Positions 1 through 8,938 of a DNA stretch of 64,000 bases are shown here, piece by piece. Below the pieces are notes generated by a model. The model worked only from the letters and a program-made list of their open reading frames with translations, had not been told where the DNA came from and searched no databases. Where the stretch lies: positions 9,949 to 73,948 of the forward strand of contig DATCFY010000007.1 in the NCBI GenBank assembly GCA_036509255.1, read 5' to 3'. A program made the position numbers and the translations under genes. The stretch's first letter is position 1. Each line of letters begins with the position of its first letter. Source of the DNA: RYN-230 sp036509255 (lineage in GTDB: Bacteria; Actinomycetota; Actinomycetes; Streptosporangiales; Streptosporangiaceae).

Positions 1-107
1 GTGCGCGGGGGAACGGGGCGATACCGCGCAGCAGGCACGCCGGGACTGAGGGTCAGGGCGATTCCGCGCGAAGAGTTGCGGCGGGCGCGCCAGTCAACCG
101 CGCGGTC

Positions 108-629
108 GTGGAGCCTGGGCCGGACCGGGAACCGCCGGATCCTGGTGACCCGGCGTTCCACGAGTACGTCACGTCCCGGAGCGGGTCGCTCCTGCGCATG
201 GCCTATCTGCTCACCCGTAACCGGGCGGACGCCGAGGATCTCGTCCAGGCGGCGCTGGCCAAGACCTTCCAGGCGTGGGACCGGATCGAGGACCGTGGCG
301 CGGTGGACGGCTACGTCCGCCGGGCCATGGTGAATACGCACATCTCCTGGTGGCGCCGGCGCCGGGTCGAGGAGTACCCGACAGACGAGATCCCCGATCA
401 GCCGGTCATCGACGATCACGCGAACGACAGCGAGGTGCAGGACGCGCTGCGCCGGGCGATCGGGCGGCTGCCGCAGCGGATGCGGGCCGCCGTGGTGCTG
501 CGCTACTACGAGGACATGAGCGAGGCGGAAATCGCGAATGTCCTCGGGGTCAGCCTGGGCACGGTCAAGAGCACGGTGTCACGGGCGGTGGCCAAGCTGC
601 GAATCGACGCCGACCTGCTGGAAGGCTGA
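108..629 (+). CDS. SigE-family ECF-type RNA polymerase sigma factor
   Basis: Directs RNA polymerase to a dedicated promoter set. The 173-residue product has a sigma-70 region 2 at about residues 20-85 (motif RADAEDLVQAALAK) and a region 4 helix-turn-helix at about 115-165 (SEAEIANVLGVSLGTVKS), the size and layout of actinobacterial SigE-family factors. No anti-sigma gene follows directly: the next gene is an acyl-CoA ligase 116 bases on. The GTG start lacks a clear Shine-Dalgarno, so the exact N-terminus is uncertain. The promoter regulon cannot be inferred from the sequence. Confidence 0.88.
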   Translation: MEPGPDREPPDPGDPAFHEYVTSRSGSLLRMAYLLTRNRADAEDLVQAALAKTFQAWDRIEDRGAVDGYVRRAMVNTHISWWRRRRVEEYPTDEIPDQPVIDDHANDSEVQDALRRAIGRLPQRMRAAVVLRYYEDMSEAEIANVLGVSLGTVKSTVSRAVAKLRIDADLLEG

Positions 630-745
630 GGGTTTCCCGGCCCTGGAGGGTGCCGTTTCGGCGCAAGGCATGACACGATCCGACGAGGGTGACGTGGGAT
701 GACCGGTGCGGTGCGCGCCGGGGGTGAATCACCAGGAGGTGGCCC

Positions 746-2389
746 GTGCTCAGCACGATGATGGACGTGCCCCTGACCGTGACCGGGCTGATGCGGTACG
801 GCACTACGGTCTACGGCGACAGTGAGGTTGTCACGTGCACGACAGACGGCGTCCGCCGCCAGTCGTACGCCCAGACCGGCGCCCGCGCGGCGCAGCTCGC
901 AGGCGCCTTGCGCAGACTCGGCGTGGATGGGGACCAGCGGGTCGCCACCCTGCTGTGGAACAACTCCGAGCACCTCGAGGCCTATCTGGGCGTCCCCTCC
1001 ATGGGAGCGGTGCTGCACACGCTGAACCTCCGGCTCGACCCGAAGCAGCTCAGCTATATCGCCAACCACGCGGGCGACTACGTGATCATCACCGAGCCCA
1101 CCCTGGTACCGCTGCTGGCCGCGATCCTGCCCAGCCTGGAAACGGTCCGGCACGTCGTGCTGGCCGGGCCCGCCTCGGGCGAGGGGATGGCCGACGCCGG
1201 GGCGCTGGCTGGGCCCGGTCACGAGGTGCATTACTACGAGGAACTGCTCGCCGCCGAGCCGACCACGTTCGACTGGCCTGAGCTGGACGAGCGGACCGCC
1301 GCGGCGATGTGCTATACGAGCGGCACTACTGGCATGCCCAAGGGCGTGGTGTACAGCCACCGCTCCACCTACCTGCACGCGATGGGCGCCTGCCTGGGCA
1401 ACTCGTTCGCCGTCAACGACACCGACCGGGTGCTGCCGGTCGTGCCCATGTTCCACGCCAACGCCTGGGGGCTCGCCTATGCCGCCCTGCTGGCCGGGGC
1501 GGACCTGATCATGCCGGACCGCTTCCTGCAGCCCGAGCCGCTGATCCGGCTGATCGAGGCGGAGCGGCCGACGATCGCCGGGGCCGTCCCGACCATCTGG
1601 AACGCGCTGCTCCAGCACATCCGGGCCCACGGCGGCGACGTGTCCTCACTCCGCTTGGTCCCGTGCGGTGGCTCCGCGGTCCCGCACGCGCTGATGGAGG
1701 CCTTCCAGAAGGAACTCGGCGTGGAGATCCTCCAGGCCTGGGGAATGACCGAGACCTCGCCACTGGGCAGTGTGGCCCGGCCGCCGCGCGGGGTGAGCGG
1801 GGAAGAGGCCTGGCACTACCGGGACACCCAGGGCCGCCTGTTCTGCGCGGTCGAGGGGCGGCTGGTCGGGGACGGCGGGGCGGTGCTGCCGAACGACGGC
1901 GTGGCGGTCGGCGAGGTCCAGGTCCGCGGCCCCTGGATCACCGGGTCCTACTACAAGGACGATGACCCGGGGAAGTTCGACAATGGCTGGCTGCGCACCG
2001 GCGACGTTGGGACCATCGACCGGCTCGGGTACGTGACCCTCACCGACCGGGCCAAGGACGTGATCAAGTCCGGCGGCGAGTGGATCTCGTCCATGGAGCT
2101 GGAGAACGTCCTGATGGGCCACCCCGAGGTGGCCGAGGCTGCCGTCATCGGGGTGCCCGACGAGAAGTGGGGCGAGCGCCCGCTCGCCGCGGTGGTCATC
2201 AGGGATGGCGCCACGGTGACCCCGAAGGACCTCAAGGCGTACCTGGCCGACCGGATACCCCGCTGGCAGCTCCCCGAGCGCTGGTCGTTCATCGGGGAAG
2301 TACCCAAGACCAGCGTCGGGAAGTTCGCGAAGACCCGGATCCGGGATGCGTACGCCGCGGGTGACTACGACGTGGTCGAGGTGCACTAG
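746..2389 (+). CDS. AMP-forming fatty-acid/medium-chain acyl-CoA ligase
   Basis: Activates a carboxylic acid as acyl-AMP and transfers it to coenzyme A in the cytosol. The 547-residue protein has the P-loop TSGTTGMPKG near residue 190, the hinge motif GWLRTGDVG near 413 and the C-terminal lysine segment KTSVGKFAK near 527, all expected of the ANL superfamily. Overall it resembles the AlkK/FadD medium- to long-chain group. GTG start with AGGAGGT five bases upstream. Chain-length preference cannot be read from the sequence. It stands alone between the sigma factor and a tRNA gene. Confidence 0.9.
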   Translation: MLSTMMDVPLTVTGLMRYGTTVYGDSEVVTCTTDGVRRQSYAQTGARAAQLAGALRRLGVDGDQRVATLLWNNSEHLEAYLGVPSMGAVLHTLNLRLDPKQLSYIANHAGDYVIITEPTLVPLLAAILPSLETVRHVVLAGPASGEGMADAGALAGPGHEVHYYEELLAAEPTTFDWPELDERTAAAMCYTSGTTGMPKGVVYSHRSTYLHAMGACLGNSFAVNDTDRVLPVVPMFHANAWGLAYAALLAGADLIMPDRFLQPEPLIRLIEAERPTIAGAVPTIWNALLQHIRAHGGDVSSLRLVPCGGSAVPHALMEAFQKELGVEILQAWGMTETSPLGSVARPPRGVSGEEAWHYRDTQGRLFCAVEGRLVGDGGAVLPNDGVAVGEVQVRGPWITGSYYKDDDPGKFDNGWLRTGDVGTIDRLGYVTLTDRAKDVIKSGGEWISSMELENVLMGHPEVAEAAVIGVPDEKWGERPLAAVVIRDGATVTPKDLKAYLADRIPRWQLPERWSFIGEVPKTSVGKFAKTRIRDAYAAGDYDVVEVH

Positions 2390-2474
2390 CGGGGCGGTTT
2401 CGGACGCAGTGCGCCAACTGCTTTGGCACGTCCCCCGGCATCCCGGTACGCTGATGCGGACCGCTTGGTCGTCG

Positions 2475-2564
2475 GGAGGCTTCGCCTAGTCCGGTCTATG
2501 GCGCCGCACTGCTAATGCGGTTTGGGTCTACAGCCCATCCGGGGTTCAAATCCCCGAGCCTCCG
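2475..2564 (+). tRNA. tRNA-Ser(GCT)
   Basis: A 90-nt cloverleaf with acceptor stem GGAGGCT/AGCCTCC, anticodon GCT in the loop CTGCTAA, a long class II variable arm and T-arm GGGGTTCAAATCCCC. It reads AGC/AGU codons. CCA is not encoded. It is followed closely by the DHFR-like gene. Confidence 0.95.
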
Positions 2565-2658
2565 CCCAGATGAGCAGGGAGTTCGCGCGAACTGCGCGGG
2601 CTCCCTGCTCCGTCTCAGTGGCCATCACCCAGACCGCGACGACAGGGAGGGACTCACC

Positions 2659-3228
2659 ATGGCCAGGCTGATCTACATGGTCATCACGTCGCTCGACGGC
2701 TACATCGAAGACGACCAGGGCCGCTACGACTGGGGCATGCCCGACGACGAGGTGTTCGGCTTCGTCAATGACTTCGAGCGGCCGGTCGGCACCTATCTCT
2801 ACGGGCGCCGGCTCTACGAGGCGATGACCGGCTGGGAGACCGCGGACGCCCAGCCCGGCCAGCCTCCCCTGATGCTTGACTTCGCCCGGATCTGGCAGGC
2901 CGCCGACAAGGTCGTGTACTCCCGGACGCTGGACCGGGTGTCCACCGCCCGGACGAGGATCGAACGGCACTTCGACCCCGAAGCTGTCCGGCAGATGAAA
3001 GCGCAGGCGGACCGCGATATCACCGTGGGCGGTCCTGAGCTCGCGGCCCACGCCATCCGGGCCGGCCTGGTCGACGACTACCACCTGCTCATCTCGCCTG
3101 TCGCGGTGGGAAACGGCAAGGCGGCGCTGCCCGGCGATGTCCGCCTGCCCCTCGAGCTGGTGGACGAACGCCGCTTCGGCAACGGCGTAGTCCACCTGCA
3201 CTACCGGGACGGGGCCGGCCGCCGGTGA
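2659..3228 (+). CDS. Dihydrofolate reductase-family (RibD C-terminal-like) reductase
   Basis: A 189-residue NAD(P)H-dependent reductase-like protein of the DHFR/RibD-C fold, beginning MARLIYMVITSLDGYIED, with YLYGRRLYEAM in the middle and GGPELAAHAIRAGLVDDYHL before the last strands, as in many actinobacterial family members. The true substrate is unknown for most of these; few are genuine folate enzymes. The ATG at 2659 is chosen because AGGGAGG lies eight bases upstream. Longer in-frame reading upstream would run into tRNA-Ser. Confidence 0.85.
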   Translation: MARLIYMVITSLDGYIEDDQGRYDWGMPDDEVFGFVNDFERPVGTYLYGRRLYEAMTGWETADAQPGQPPLMLDFARIWQAADKVVYSRTLDRVSTARTRIERHFDPEAVRQMKAQADRDITVGGPELAAHAIRAGLVDDYHLLISPVAVGNGKAALPGDVRLPLELVDERRFGNGVVHLHYRDGAGRR

Positions 3229-3245
3229 TGGTTAGCCAGTGATGG

Positions 3246-3506
3246 TTACCGGCGCCGGCGGTCCGTGGCACTGGTCACGTTCGCGATGATCGCGGCGAAC
3301 GGCGGGATGGCCAGGGCCACGGCCGACATGATGATGGCCGCGAGGACGGAATAGCGGTCCACCACCGCCCAGGAGAGAATGAACAAGCCGATGCAGACTG
3401 ACATCAGGGCGAAGTAGCGCCGCTTGTCGATCCGGGACGGCTGCGGTCCCGCCGGGCCGCCCCGGCCCGGCCCGGCCCGCTCCTGGTCGTTCCCCGCCAC
3501 AATCAT
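3246..3506 (-). CDS. DUF3099 two-helix membrane protein
   Basis: Small membrane protein of unknown function. A hydrophilic, Gly/Pro-rich N-terminus leads into RRYFALMSVCIGLFILSWAV and a second hydrophobic segment, the pattern of DUF3099, followed by a short basic tail. It ends 18 bases from the convergent DHFR-like gene. The start is uncertain: ATG at 3506 is used, but an in-frame TTG at 3536 is possible and neither has a strong ribosome binding site. Confidence 0.72.
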   Translation of the reverse strand: MIVAGNDQERAGPGRGGPAGPQPSRIDKRRYFALMSVCIGLFILSWAVVDRYSVLAAIIMSAVALAIPPFAAIIANVTSATDRRRR

Positions 3507-3826
3507 CCAGTATGACAAGGGCGCTTTCCGGACCAAGCCGGCCCGACCAGCCCTAACGGTTTGTCCGGCCCGGTGGCGTCTGGATCGACTGAGTTCGCGG
3601 GAGCGTCACGGCGTGGCATCACGCTGCCCGGGTCCCCGATGTGAATGCCCCCGCGCACGTCCCCGGTCCGGTGCTCGGTCCGCCGGTGCCTGAACGACCC
3701 GCGGTCGCCGACCACGAAGATCCAGAGAATCATCGCCCCGGCGCCTGATGTACCAGTCACTCTGGCTCACCTCCAGTCCTCGCCCCTACCCGTGATGAAC
3801 AACTAATGCAATAGATCGGGGGGCGT
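3507..3826. other. 320-base gap without a supported gene
   Basis: Lies between the divergently read DUF3099 and ClC genes, so it should hold both promoters. A minus-strand frame of 85 codons crosses it but has low-complexity composition and no recognisable motif. I see no other feature. Confidence 0.5.
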
Positions 3827-5242
3827 ATGGGCGGGGAACTGGCGCGCCCGTCCGCGCCACCCTGGATCAGCCGGGCCGGCGGCTGGGTACGCGGTACGCG
3901 CGGCGGGCTGCTGCTCGTCGCCGCGCTGGTGGGCGCGGGCGCAGGGCTGGGCGCGGTGGTCTTCCGCTACCTCGTCTTCGGATTCACCTGGCTGGCTACC
4001 GGGCACGTCGAGTTCGGCCAGCAGGGGTACGTCGGCAGCAGCCACTTTCCCTGGCTGGGCCTGGGCTTCTTCGTGGTGATCCCGGTCATCGGCGGCATCA
4101 TCTACGGCCCGCTGATCTACCGCTATGCCCGGGAGGCCCGCGGTCACGGGGTTCCCGAGGTGATGATCGCGGTCGCCGAGAACGGCGGCCGGATCCGCCC
4201 TCAGGTCAGCGTGGTGAAGGCGGTCGCCTCGGCGCTGTGCATCGGCGTGGGCGGGTCGGTCGGCCGGGAGGGGCCGATCGTGCAGATCGGGTCCGCGCTG
4301 GCGTCCAGCGTCGGGCAGTGGGTCCGGATGCCGGAGAACCGGCTCCGGATCCTGGTCGCCTGCGGCGCGGCGGGCGGTATCTCCGCCACCTTCAACGCCC
4401 CGATCACCGGGGTCTTCTTCGGCGTCGAGATCATCCTGCGGGAGTTCTCCGTCGAGGCGATCTTCCCCGTGATGGTCTCGGCGGCGCTGGCCGACGTGGT
4501 CAGCCAGCCGTTCCTCGGCAGCCGGCCGTTCCTGTCCGGCTTCCCGGCGGGCATCTCCCTCCAGCATCCCCGCAACTACCTGCTGGTGGTGGTGCTGGCG
4601 GTGGTGGCCGCGCTGATCGGGGTGGGCTTCAAGAACGTGCTCTACGGGACCGAGGACCTCTGCGACCGGCTGTGGAAGAACCGGCCCGAGTGGGCCCGGC
4701 CCGCAGTGGGCGGCGTGGCTCTCGGACTGCTGCTGCTGGCACTGCCGCAGATGTACGGCGTCGGCTACCCGGTGATGATCAGGGCCATCGCCGGGGGCTA
4801 CGCGCTCTGGTTCCTGCTGCTGCTCACGGCGGGGAAGATGCTGGCCACCAGCCTCACCCTGGGCATCGGCGGGTCCGGGGGCGTGTTCGCCCCGTCGCTG
4901 TTCCTGGGGGTCACCTCGGGCATGGCGTTCGGTGAGATCGCCGACCACGTGTTCGGGCCGGGCGCCGGCCAGCCGGCGCTCTATGCCGTGGTGGCGATGG
5001 GTGCGGTGTTCACCGCGGCGGCGCGGGCCCCGCTGACGTCCCTGGCCAGCGTGGTGGAAATGACCGGGGACTTCAGCCTGACCCTGCCGGTGATGCTGGC
5101 CGTCGGGATCGCCACCGCGGTGTCCCGGGCGCTGAGCTACGGCACCATCTACACCACCAAGCTGCTCCGCCGCGGTATCGACATCGACCGGCCCGAGCCC
5201 GCCCCGGGCCCCGCGGCCCCGCTGAGCCCTCCCGTGCCATAA
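3827..5242 (+). CDS. ClC-family chloride channel/transporter
   Basis: Membrane protein of 471 residues with the ClC signature GREGP in GSVGREGPIVQIGS and GSGGVFAPSLFLG later, so the gating glutamate is present. The first selectivity motif reads GHGVPEV instead of GSGIP. In the helix after FNAPITG the segment is FFGVEIILREF; aligned by eye with E. coli ClcA the proton glutamate (E203) position is isoleucine, which hints at loose or absent proton coupling. No CBS domains at the C-terminus. ATG preceded by a GGGGGG run four bases upstream. Single gene unit. Confidence 0.92.
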   Translation: MGGELARPSAPPWISRAGGWVRGTRGGLLLVAALVGAGAGLGAVVFRYLVFGFTWLATGHVEFGQQGYVGSSHFPWLGLGFFVVIPVIGGIIYGPLIYRYAREARGHGVPEVMIAVAENGGRIRPQVSVVKAVASALCIGVGGSVGREGPIVQIGSALASSVGQWVRMPENRLRILVACGAAGGISATFNAPITGVFFGVEIILREFSVEAIFPVMVSAALADVVSQPFLGSRPFLSGFPAGISLQHPRNYLLVVVLAVVAALIGVGFKNVLYGTEDLCDRLWKNRPEWARPAVGGVALGLLLLALPQMYGVGYPVMIRAIAGGYALWFLLLLTAGKMLATSLTLGIGGSGGVFAPSLFLGVTSGMAFGEIADHVFGPGAGQPALYAVVAMGAVFTAAARAPLTSLASVVEMTGDFSLTLPVMLAVGIATAVSRALSYGTIYTTKLLRRGIDIDRPEPAPGPAAPLSPPVP

Positions 5243-5389
5243 CCTGTCCCGGGCCGGCTCCGGGAGACCGCCGTACCGGGCTCGCCCGGCCGGCCGCGAT
5301 CAGCCCGGCCCAAGTCGTGACCAGTGCAGGCGTGCACCGCCGGGGCCCGGCGGGCGTCTGTTATGCGTCACCTCCGAGAGGAAGCGCGA

Positions 5390-5926
5390 ATGCGATTTCA
5401 GGCGATGGGTATCGTCCCGGCCGCGGTTGCCGCCGGGCTGGCCTTAGCAGCCTGCTCAGCGGGCAGTTCCGGGAGTTCCGCCAGGCCGTCGGCGGCGAGC
5501 AGCGCGGCACCCGGCGCGCATGCCTCGACCCCCGTGGAACCAGAGACGACCGCGGCGGTGCGGGCCGACGCCGATGACTACCTCACGCTGTACACGGCTG
5601 GCCAGTTCGCGATCATCTACCAGATGCTGACCTCACCCGCCCGGCAGGCCATCAACCAGCAGGCCTGGGTGGCGGTCCACCGGGGCTGCCCAGGCGCGAC
5701 CGGCGGGATGACCTACAGGATCCGTGGCGTCGCCGTGACCGGCAAGAGCGCGCTGGTGACCGTGGCCCTGACCGGCAACGCCGCGAAGCCGGAGAGCGCG
5801 GCCGAGGCGCTCGTCTACTCCGACGGGCACTGGGGATTCTCGCCCCGGGACCTGGGGATCTACCGGCACGGCAGCGTGTCCGCCGATGTCGCCGCGGCCA
5901 AGGCGGCGGGTGGCTGCGCGAGCTGA
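5390..5926 (+). CDS. Secreted lipoprotein, unknown function
   Basis: A 178-residue exported protein: short basic start MRFQAMG, hydrophobic core and lipobox LAAC with cysteine near residue 22, then a Ser/Gly/Ala-rich linker and a globular part of about 130 residues with two further cysteines. This predicts lipid anchoring on the outside of the membrane. The fold looks like the small NTF2-like or DUF4878-like secreted domains, but I cannot assign it. The ATG at 5390 has GAGAGGAA upstream; longer in-frame reading would bury the signal peptide. Confidence 0.75.
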   Translation: MRFQAMGIVPAAVAAGLALAACSAGSSGSSARPSAASSAAPGAHASTPVEPETTAAVRADADDYLTLYTAGQFAIIYQMLTSPARQAINQQAWVAVHRGCPGATGGMTYRIRGVAVTGKSALVTVALTGNAAKPESAAEALVYSDGHWGFSPRDLGIYRHGSVSADVAAAKAAGGCAS

Positions 5927-5949
5927 CTGGCCGGGTGGCGCTGGCTGCG

Positions 5950-6468
5950 TCAGGCGGTGGCGTCCGGAGCCGGGCCGCCGGCCGCCGGCTCCAGGTGGCT
6001 CAGGATCTCCACTGCCTCGTCGCGCTCCTGCCCGGCCAGGCTGGGCAGCACCGTGTCGCGGAAGATCCGCGGCAGCACGGTCTCGCGGAAGATGACCGGG
6101 TAGGGGAGATATCTCCCCGCCCCGGCCCCGGGGCCAGGGCCGAGCACGTCGCGGGCAGTGCAGCCGGCGAAGTGCGCGAGCACCGCCTCGTTGAACGCCT
6201 CCGGGGCCTGGCCGGCTGCGCCGGCCACGATTGTGGTCAGCTTGCGCATGTCCGCCCGGGGCCCGGCGGCGGCGCCGGGCACTTCATCCGTGGTGAGGGT
6301 CCACGCCCACAGCTCATGGGGCGTGGCCGCGTCGCAGCGCGCGGTCTGCTCCTCGTCGAACGCCACCCCGTCCCAGGTGACGTACTGGCCCGCGGCGTGG
6401 CTGGCCACCGGGTCGATGGTCAGCAGGACGTTGACCACCCCGGCTTGCATGGGCTCGGGTTCCGTCAT
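5950..6468 (-). CDS. Conserved hypothetical protein
   Basis: A soluble-looking protein of 172 residues without a motif I recognise. Acidic/aromatic N-terminal half (VASHAAGQYVTWDGVAFDEE) and a C-terminal half with a repeat-like RETVLPRIFRDTVLPSLAG. No signal peptide or membrane helix. The ATG at 6468 sits seven bases after GGGAGGT, a good start; an in-frame GTG lies just before it. It converges on the lipoprotein gene. Confidence 0.6.
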   Translation of the reverse strand: MTEPEPMQAGVVNVLLTIDPVASHAAGQYVTWDGVAFDEEQTARCDAATPHELWAWTLTTDEVPGAAAGPRADMRKLTTIVAGAAGQAPEAFNEAVLAHFAGCTARDVLGPGPGAGAGRYLPYPVIFRETVLPRIFRDTVLPSLAGQERDEAVEILSHLEPAAGGPAPDATA

Positions 6469-6704
6469 CACGCCTACCTCCCAGACCGGGCGCGTACTGT
6501 CCCGTGGACGTTACCGGCTGCCGGCGCGCCGTCGTTACCGGGGCTGCTTTCCTGACCGGCCGTTCCGGCCATACTCGCCAGGAACGCAGCACCGCGATCC
6601 CGCGGCCGCAGCCGTGTCAAGCTAGGTAACAACCGGTCCAGCGGGCCCGATGGTAGGGCAGGGGGTCAGGTCTCCGGATGGGAGAGTGCGGTGAGGAGGC
6701 AGCC

Positions 6705-7142
6705 ATGCGATCGTCCGGTCGGGAATTCTTGCGCTTATGTGGTGTGGCGATCGTGGTGGGCGGCCTGGCCGCGGCGCTGGCCCTGCTGTTCATCCCGCTC
6801 AGCGTGCAGCGGGATTCGGCCGGCGTGATCACCGGGTTCTGCGGGCCGGGCCTCAGCTCCGATAACGCCGTCCAGGTCCGGCTCGACCCGGGCATCGTCA
6901 CCACGGGCGGCCGCCCCGGGCAGGCGGGGAGCGCGGCGCAGCAGCAGCAGTTCGAGCAGTCCTGCACGCACGAAGCGGATGGCCAGCTGATCGAGTCGGC
7001 CGTCATCGCGGTGCTGGCGGTGCTGATCGGGCTGTCCATGATCGCGGCCCGCGGCCGTCAGGATGACACGCCGGTGCCGCCCGGTGCCGTGCCGCCGTCG
7101 CTGAGCAGCTCGGGCACGCCCGGCAGTACTGTCTGGAAGTAG
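6705..7142 (+). CDS. Two-helix membrane protein, unknown function
   Basis: 145 residues with one hydrophobic helix near the N-terminus (VAIVVGGLAAALALLFIPL) and a second near residue 105 (AVIAVLAVLIGLSMIAA), separated by an extracytoplasmic-type loop with two cysteines. Good ribosome binding site GAGGAGG before the ATG at 6705. The last 85 bases overlap the 3' end of the convergent DUF4032 gene. No family recognised. Confidence 0.65.
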   Translation: MRSSGREFLRLCGVAIVVGGLAAALALLFIPLSVQRDSAGVITGFCGPGLSSDNAVQVRLDPGIVTTGGRPGQAGSAAQQQQFEQSCTHEADGQLIESAVIAVLAVLIGLSMIAARGRQDDTPVPPGAVPPSLSSSGTPGSTVWK

Positions 7143-8299
7143 GACCGGGCCGCGGCGGTCGTTCCGACGTCGAAGCCCGCTGCCTCCGACATGTACCAGC
7201 GGTGCTCAAGGATCTCGTGGAAGATCTCGGCGGGGGGCAGGCGGCCGCGCAGGTCCTCCGGGATCGCCGCGACCACCGGATCGTAGATGTCGTTGAGCCA
7301 CTGGCTGGCCGCCACCAGCTCGGGCACCGGACGGCCGCGCTTCTGCTCCAGGTAGGCCCGGAAGCTGGCGATGTCGTTGAGCAGGCGGCGGGCCTGGTTC
7401 TCCTCCACGACCAGCCCGGTGCGCAGGAATAGCTGGCGCGCGTGATGCCCGGACTCCGACACCCTGGTCCGCAGCCGGAGCCGGTTCCCGTCCGGCGTGC
7501 TGATCAGTTCCACCTCGTCGGCGTCGAAGCCGAGCTCGTTGAGCCGCCGCAGCCGCTGGGCGATCCGGTAACGCTGGTCGTCCGGCTGCAGCAGCTCCTC
7601 ACGAGTCAGCTCGTCCCAGAGCCGCTCGTACCGCCGGGGCAGCTCGGCGGCGATCTCCAGCGGATCCAGTTCCGGGCTGAGCAGCTCACCGGCCTGGAGA
7701 TCGAGGAGCTCGCCGTAGACCCGTTCCTCGGCCAGGTCCACGTCGTAATGCCGCTGGCCCGGGGTGAGCGAGGGATGGCGCTCGCTCGTTTCGGCGTCGA
7801 CCAGGTACGCCTCGAGCGTGCCCGCGTCGTAGCGGAACAGTGTGTTCGACAGCGAGCAGTCACCCCAGAAGAAACCGGACAGGTGCAGCCGGACCAGGAG
7901 CTCCACCAGGGCGTCGAGCAGCCGGTCCGTCGGCTGGCCGCCCCGTGAGCTGGAGAATACGGCCCGGTACGTGGTCGAGTAGTCCAGGAACCGGGTGACC
8001 AGGATCGCGTCGAGATCCGGCCCGCGGTCCACCACGACGCCTACCACGTGCACCGCAGGCACGTTGAGCTCGGCGAGCTCCCGCAGCAGCCGGTATTCGC
8101 GCCGGGCCAGGTTCTCGTTGATCGCCTTGAGCGCGTACACCTCGCCGTCGTCGGCGACGAAGCGGACGATGTGCCGGGAGATGCCGCGCTGCCGTATCTC
8201 GACCAGCCGCGGGTCCTGCCACAGCTCGAGCGGCTCCACCCACGGCAGGCTCAGCAGGCCGGCCGCTTCCTCCGTGGGTGGGCTGAAGACGAAGCGCAC
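7058..8299 (-). CDS. DUF4032 protein with kinase-like N-terminal lobe
   Basis: About 413 residues. The N-terminal half is protein-kinase-like: YALKAINENLARREYRLL resembles the ATP-lysine strand and helix C, LVRLHLSGFFWGDCSLSNTLF resembles a catalytic loop (GDCSLSNT) and YLVDAETSE a DFG-like site. The C-terminal half matches the DUF4032 region. Aminoglycoside or lipopolysaccharide kinase-like chemistry is possible but unproven. Start: GTG at 8299 has AGGAGG 12 bases upstream; an in-frame ATG at 8350 is the alternative. Confidence 0.8.
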   Translation of the reverse strand: MRFVFSPPTEEAAGLLSLPWVEPLELWQDPRLVEIRQRGISRHIVRFVADDGEVYALKAINENLARREYRLLRELAELNVPAVHVVGVVVDRGPDLDAILVTRFLDYSTTYRAVFSSSRGGQPTDRLLDALVELLVRLHLSGFFWGDCSLSNTLFRYDAGTLEAYLVDAETSERHPSLTPGQRHYDVDLAEERVYGELLDLQAGELLSPELDPLEIAAELPRRYERLWDELTREELLQPDDQRYRIAQRLRRLNELGFDADEVELISTPDGNRLRLRTRVSESGHHARQLFLRTGLVVEENQARRLLNDIASFRAYLEQKRGRPVPELVAASQWLNDIYDPVVAAIPEDLRGRLPPAEIFHEILEHRWYMSEAAGFDVGTTAAARSYFQTVLPGVPELLSDGGTAPGGTGVSS

Positions 8300-8647
8300 G
8301 GCCTGATCACGCCTCCTAAGCCCGTCTGACCTGCGACTATTACACCGCATCGCAGAGCAGGCCTACCGCTTGCGCACGGCTCGCCGAGTTTAGCCGGAAA
8401 ACCTCCCCGGAAGTGTGGCCGCCTTCTTTGGCGAGGCGGTGAGCCTGGCCGCGGGCGCCCTCCGGGCCGGCGCCGTGGAAGACCGCTCGTGCGCCCCGGT
8501 GTTCCTGGCCCTTGTTGGCCCGCTACCGGGCGCGCTGGCCATCGTGCGCTATACCGTCTACCCCGAGGTACGTGTCCTCCCGGACTGGGCCGTTCCGGCT
8601 GCAAACCGGAGCATTAGCCGTAAAGGTGTCAGTAGCCGCGAAAGGGT

Positions 8648-8884
8648 TTGCGTATGGCCGTCGTGCTCGGGACAGGTGGGGCGCGTGACTGCATCCACGT
8701 CATGGACGTGGCTGAAGCGCGTGGTGTGGCCATGGATCGCCTGGCTGACGAGGACGGCCTGCGTATCCTGAACATCGGCACCGGGACGGGCGTGACGGTG
8801 CTGCAGTTGGCCCCGGCGTTCCAGGAGGCCCGCGGCGATGTGCGCCGACGTCTGGCGTTTGCGGAGCCTTCACCCGCGGGGTGA
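8648..8884 (+). pseudogene. galE remnant (C-terminal part of a UDP-glucose 4-epimerase)
   Basis: The 78-codon frame reads ARDCIHVMDVAEARGVAMDRL and then LRILNIGTGTGVTVLQL, which matches the region RDYIHVMDLAEGH...NLGTGxGxSVLE of GalE, and ends with a shortened version of the RPGDVAECYADP segment. The N-terminal NAD-binding domain and catalytic YxxxK are absent, so it cannot be active. It lies just before ugd, suggesting a former sugar-nucleotide operon. Confidence 0.65.
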
Positions 8885-8938
8885 CGACTCCTAGCCACTT
8901 TCTGATCAGCTGTGCTGCATGGTTAAGGAGTGCCCCGT

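Noticed and set aside
506..1630. Long minus-strand open frame opposite the sigma factor and acyl-CoA ligase genes
   Set aside because: Shadow of high-GC coding sequence: His/Gln/Arg/Gly-rich composition and no motif, while the plus strand encodes clear families.
3503..3760. Minus-strand frame of 85 codons upstream of the DUF3099 gene
   Set aside because: Has a short hydrophobic start but then low-complexity Arg/Pro/Gly composition, no motif, no good ribosome site.
8415..8771. Plus-strand frame before ugd with hydrophobic start
   Set aside because: Has a short hydrophobic stretch but overlaps the galE remnant in another frame and has no recognisable family; probably part of the same decayed DNA.
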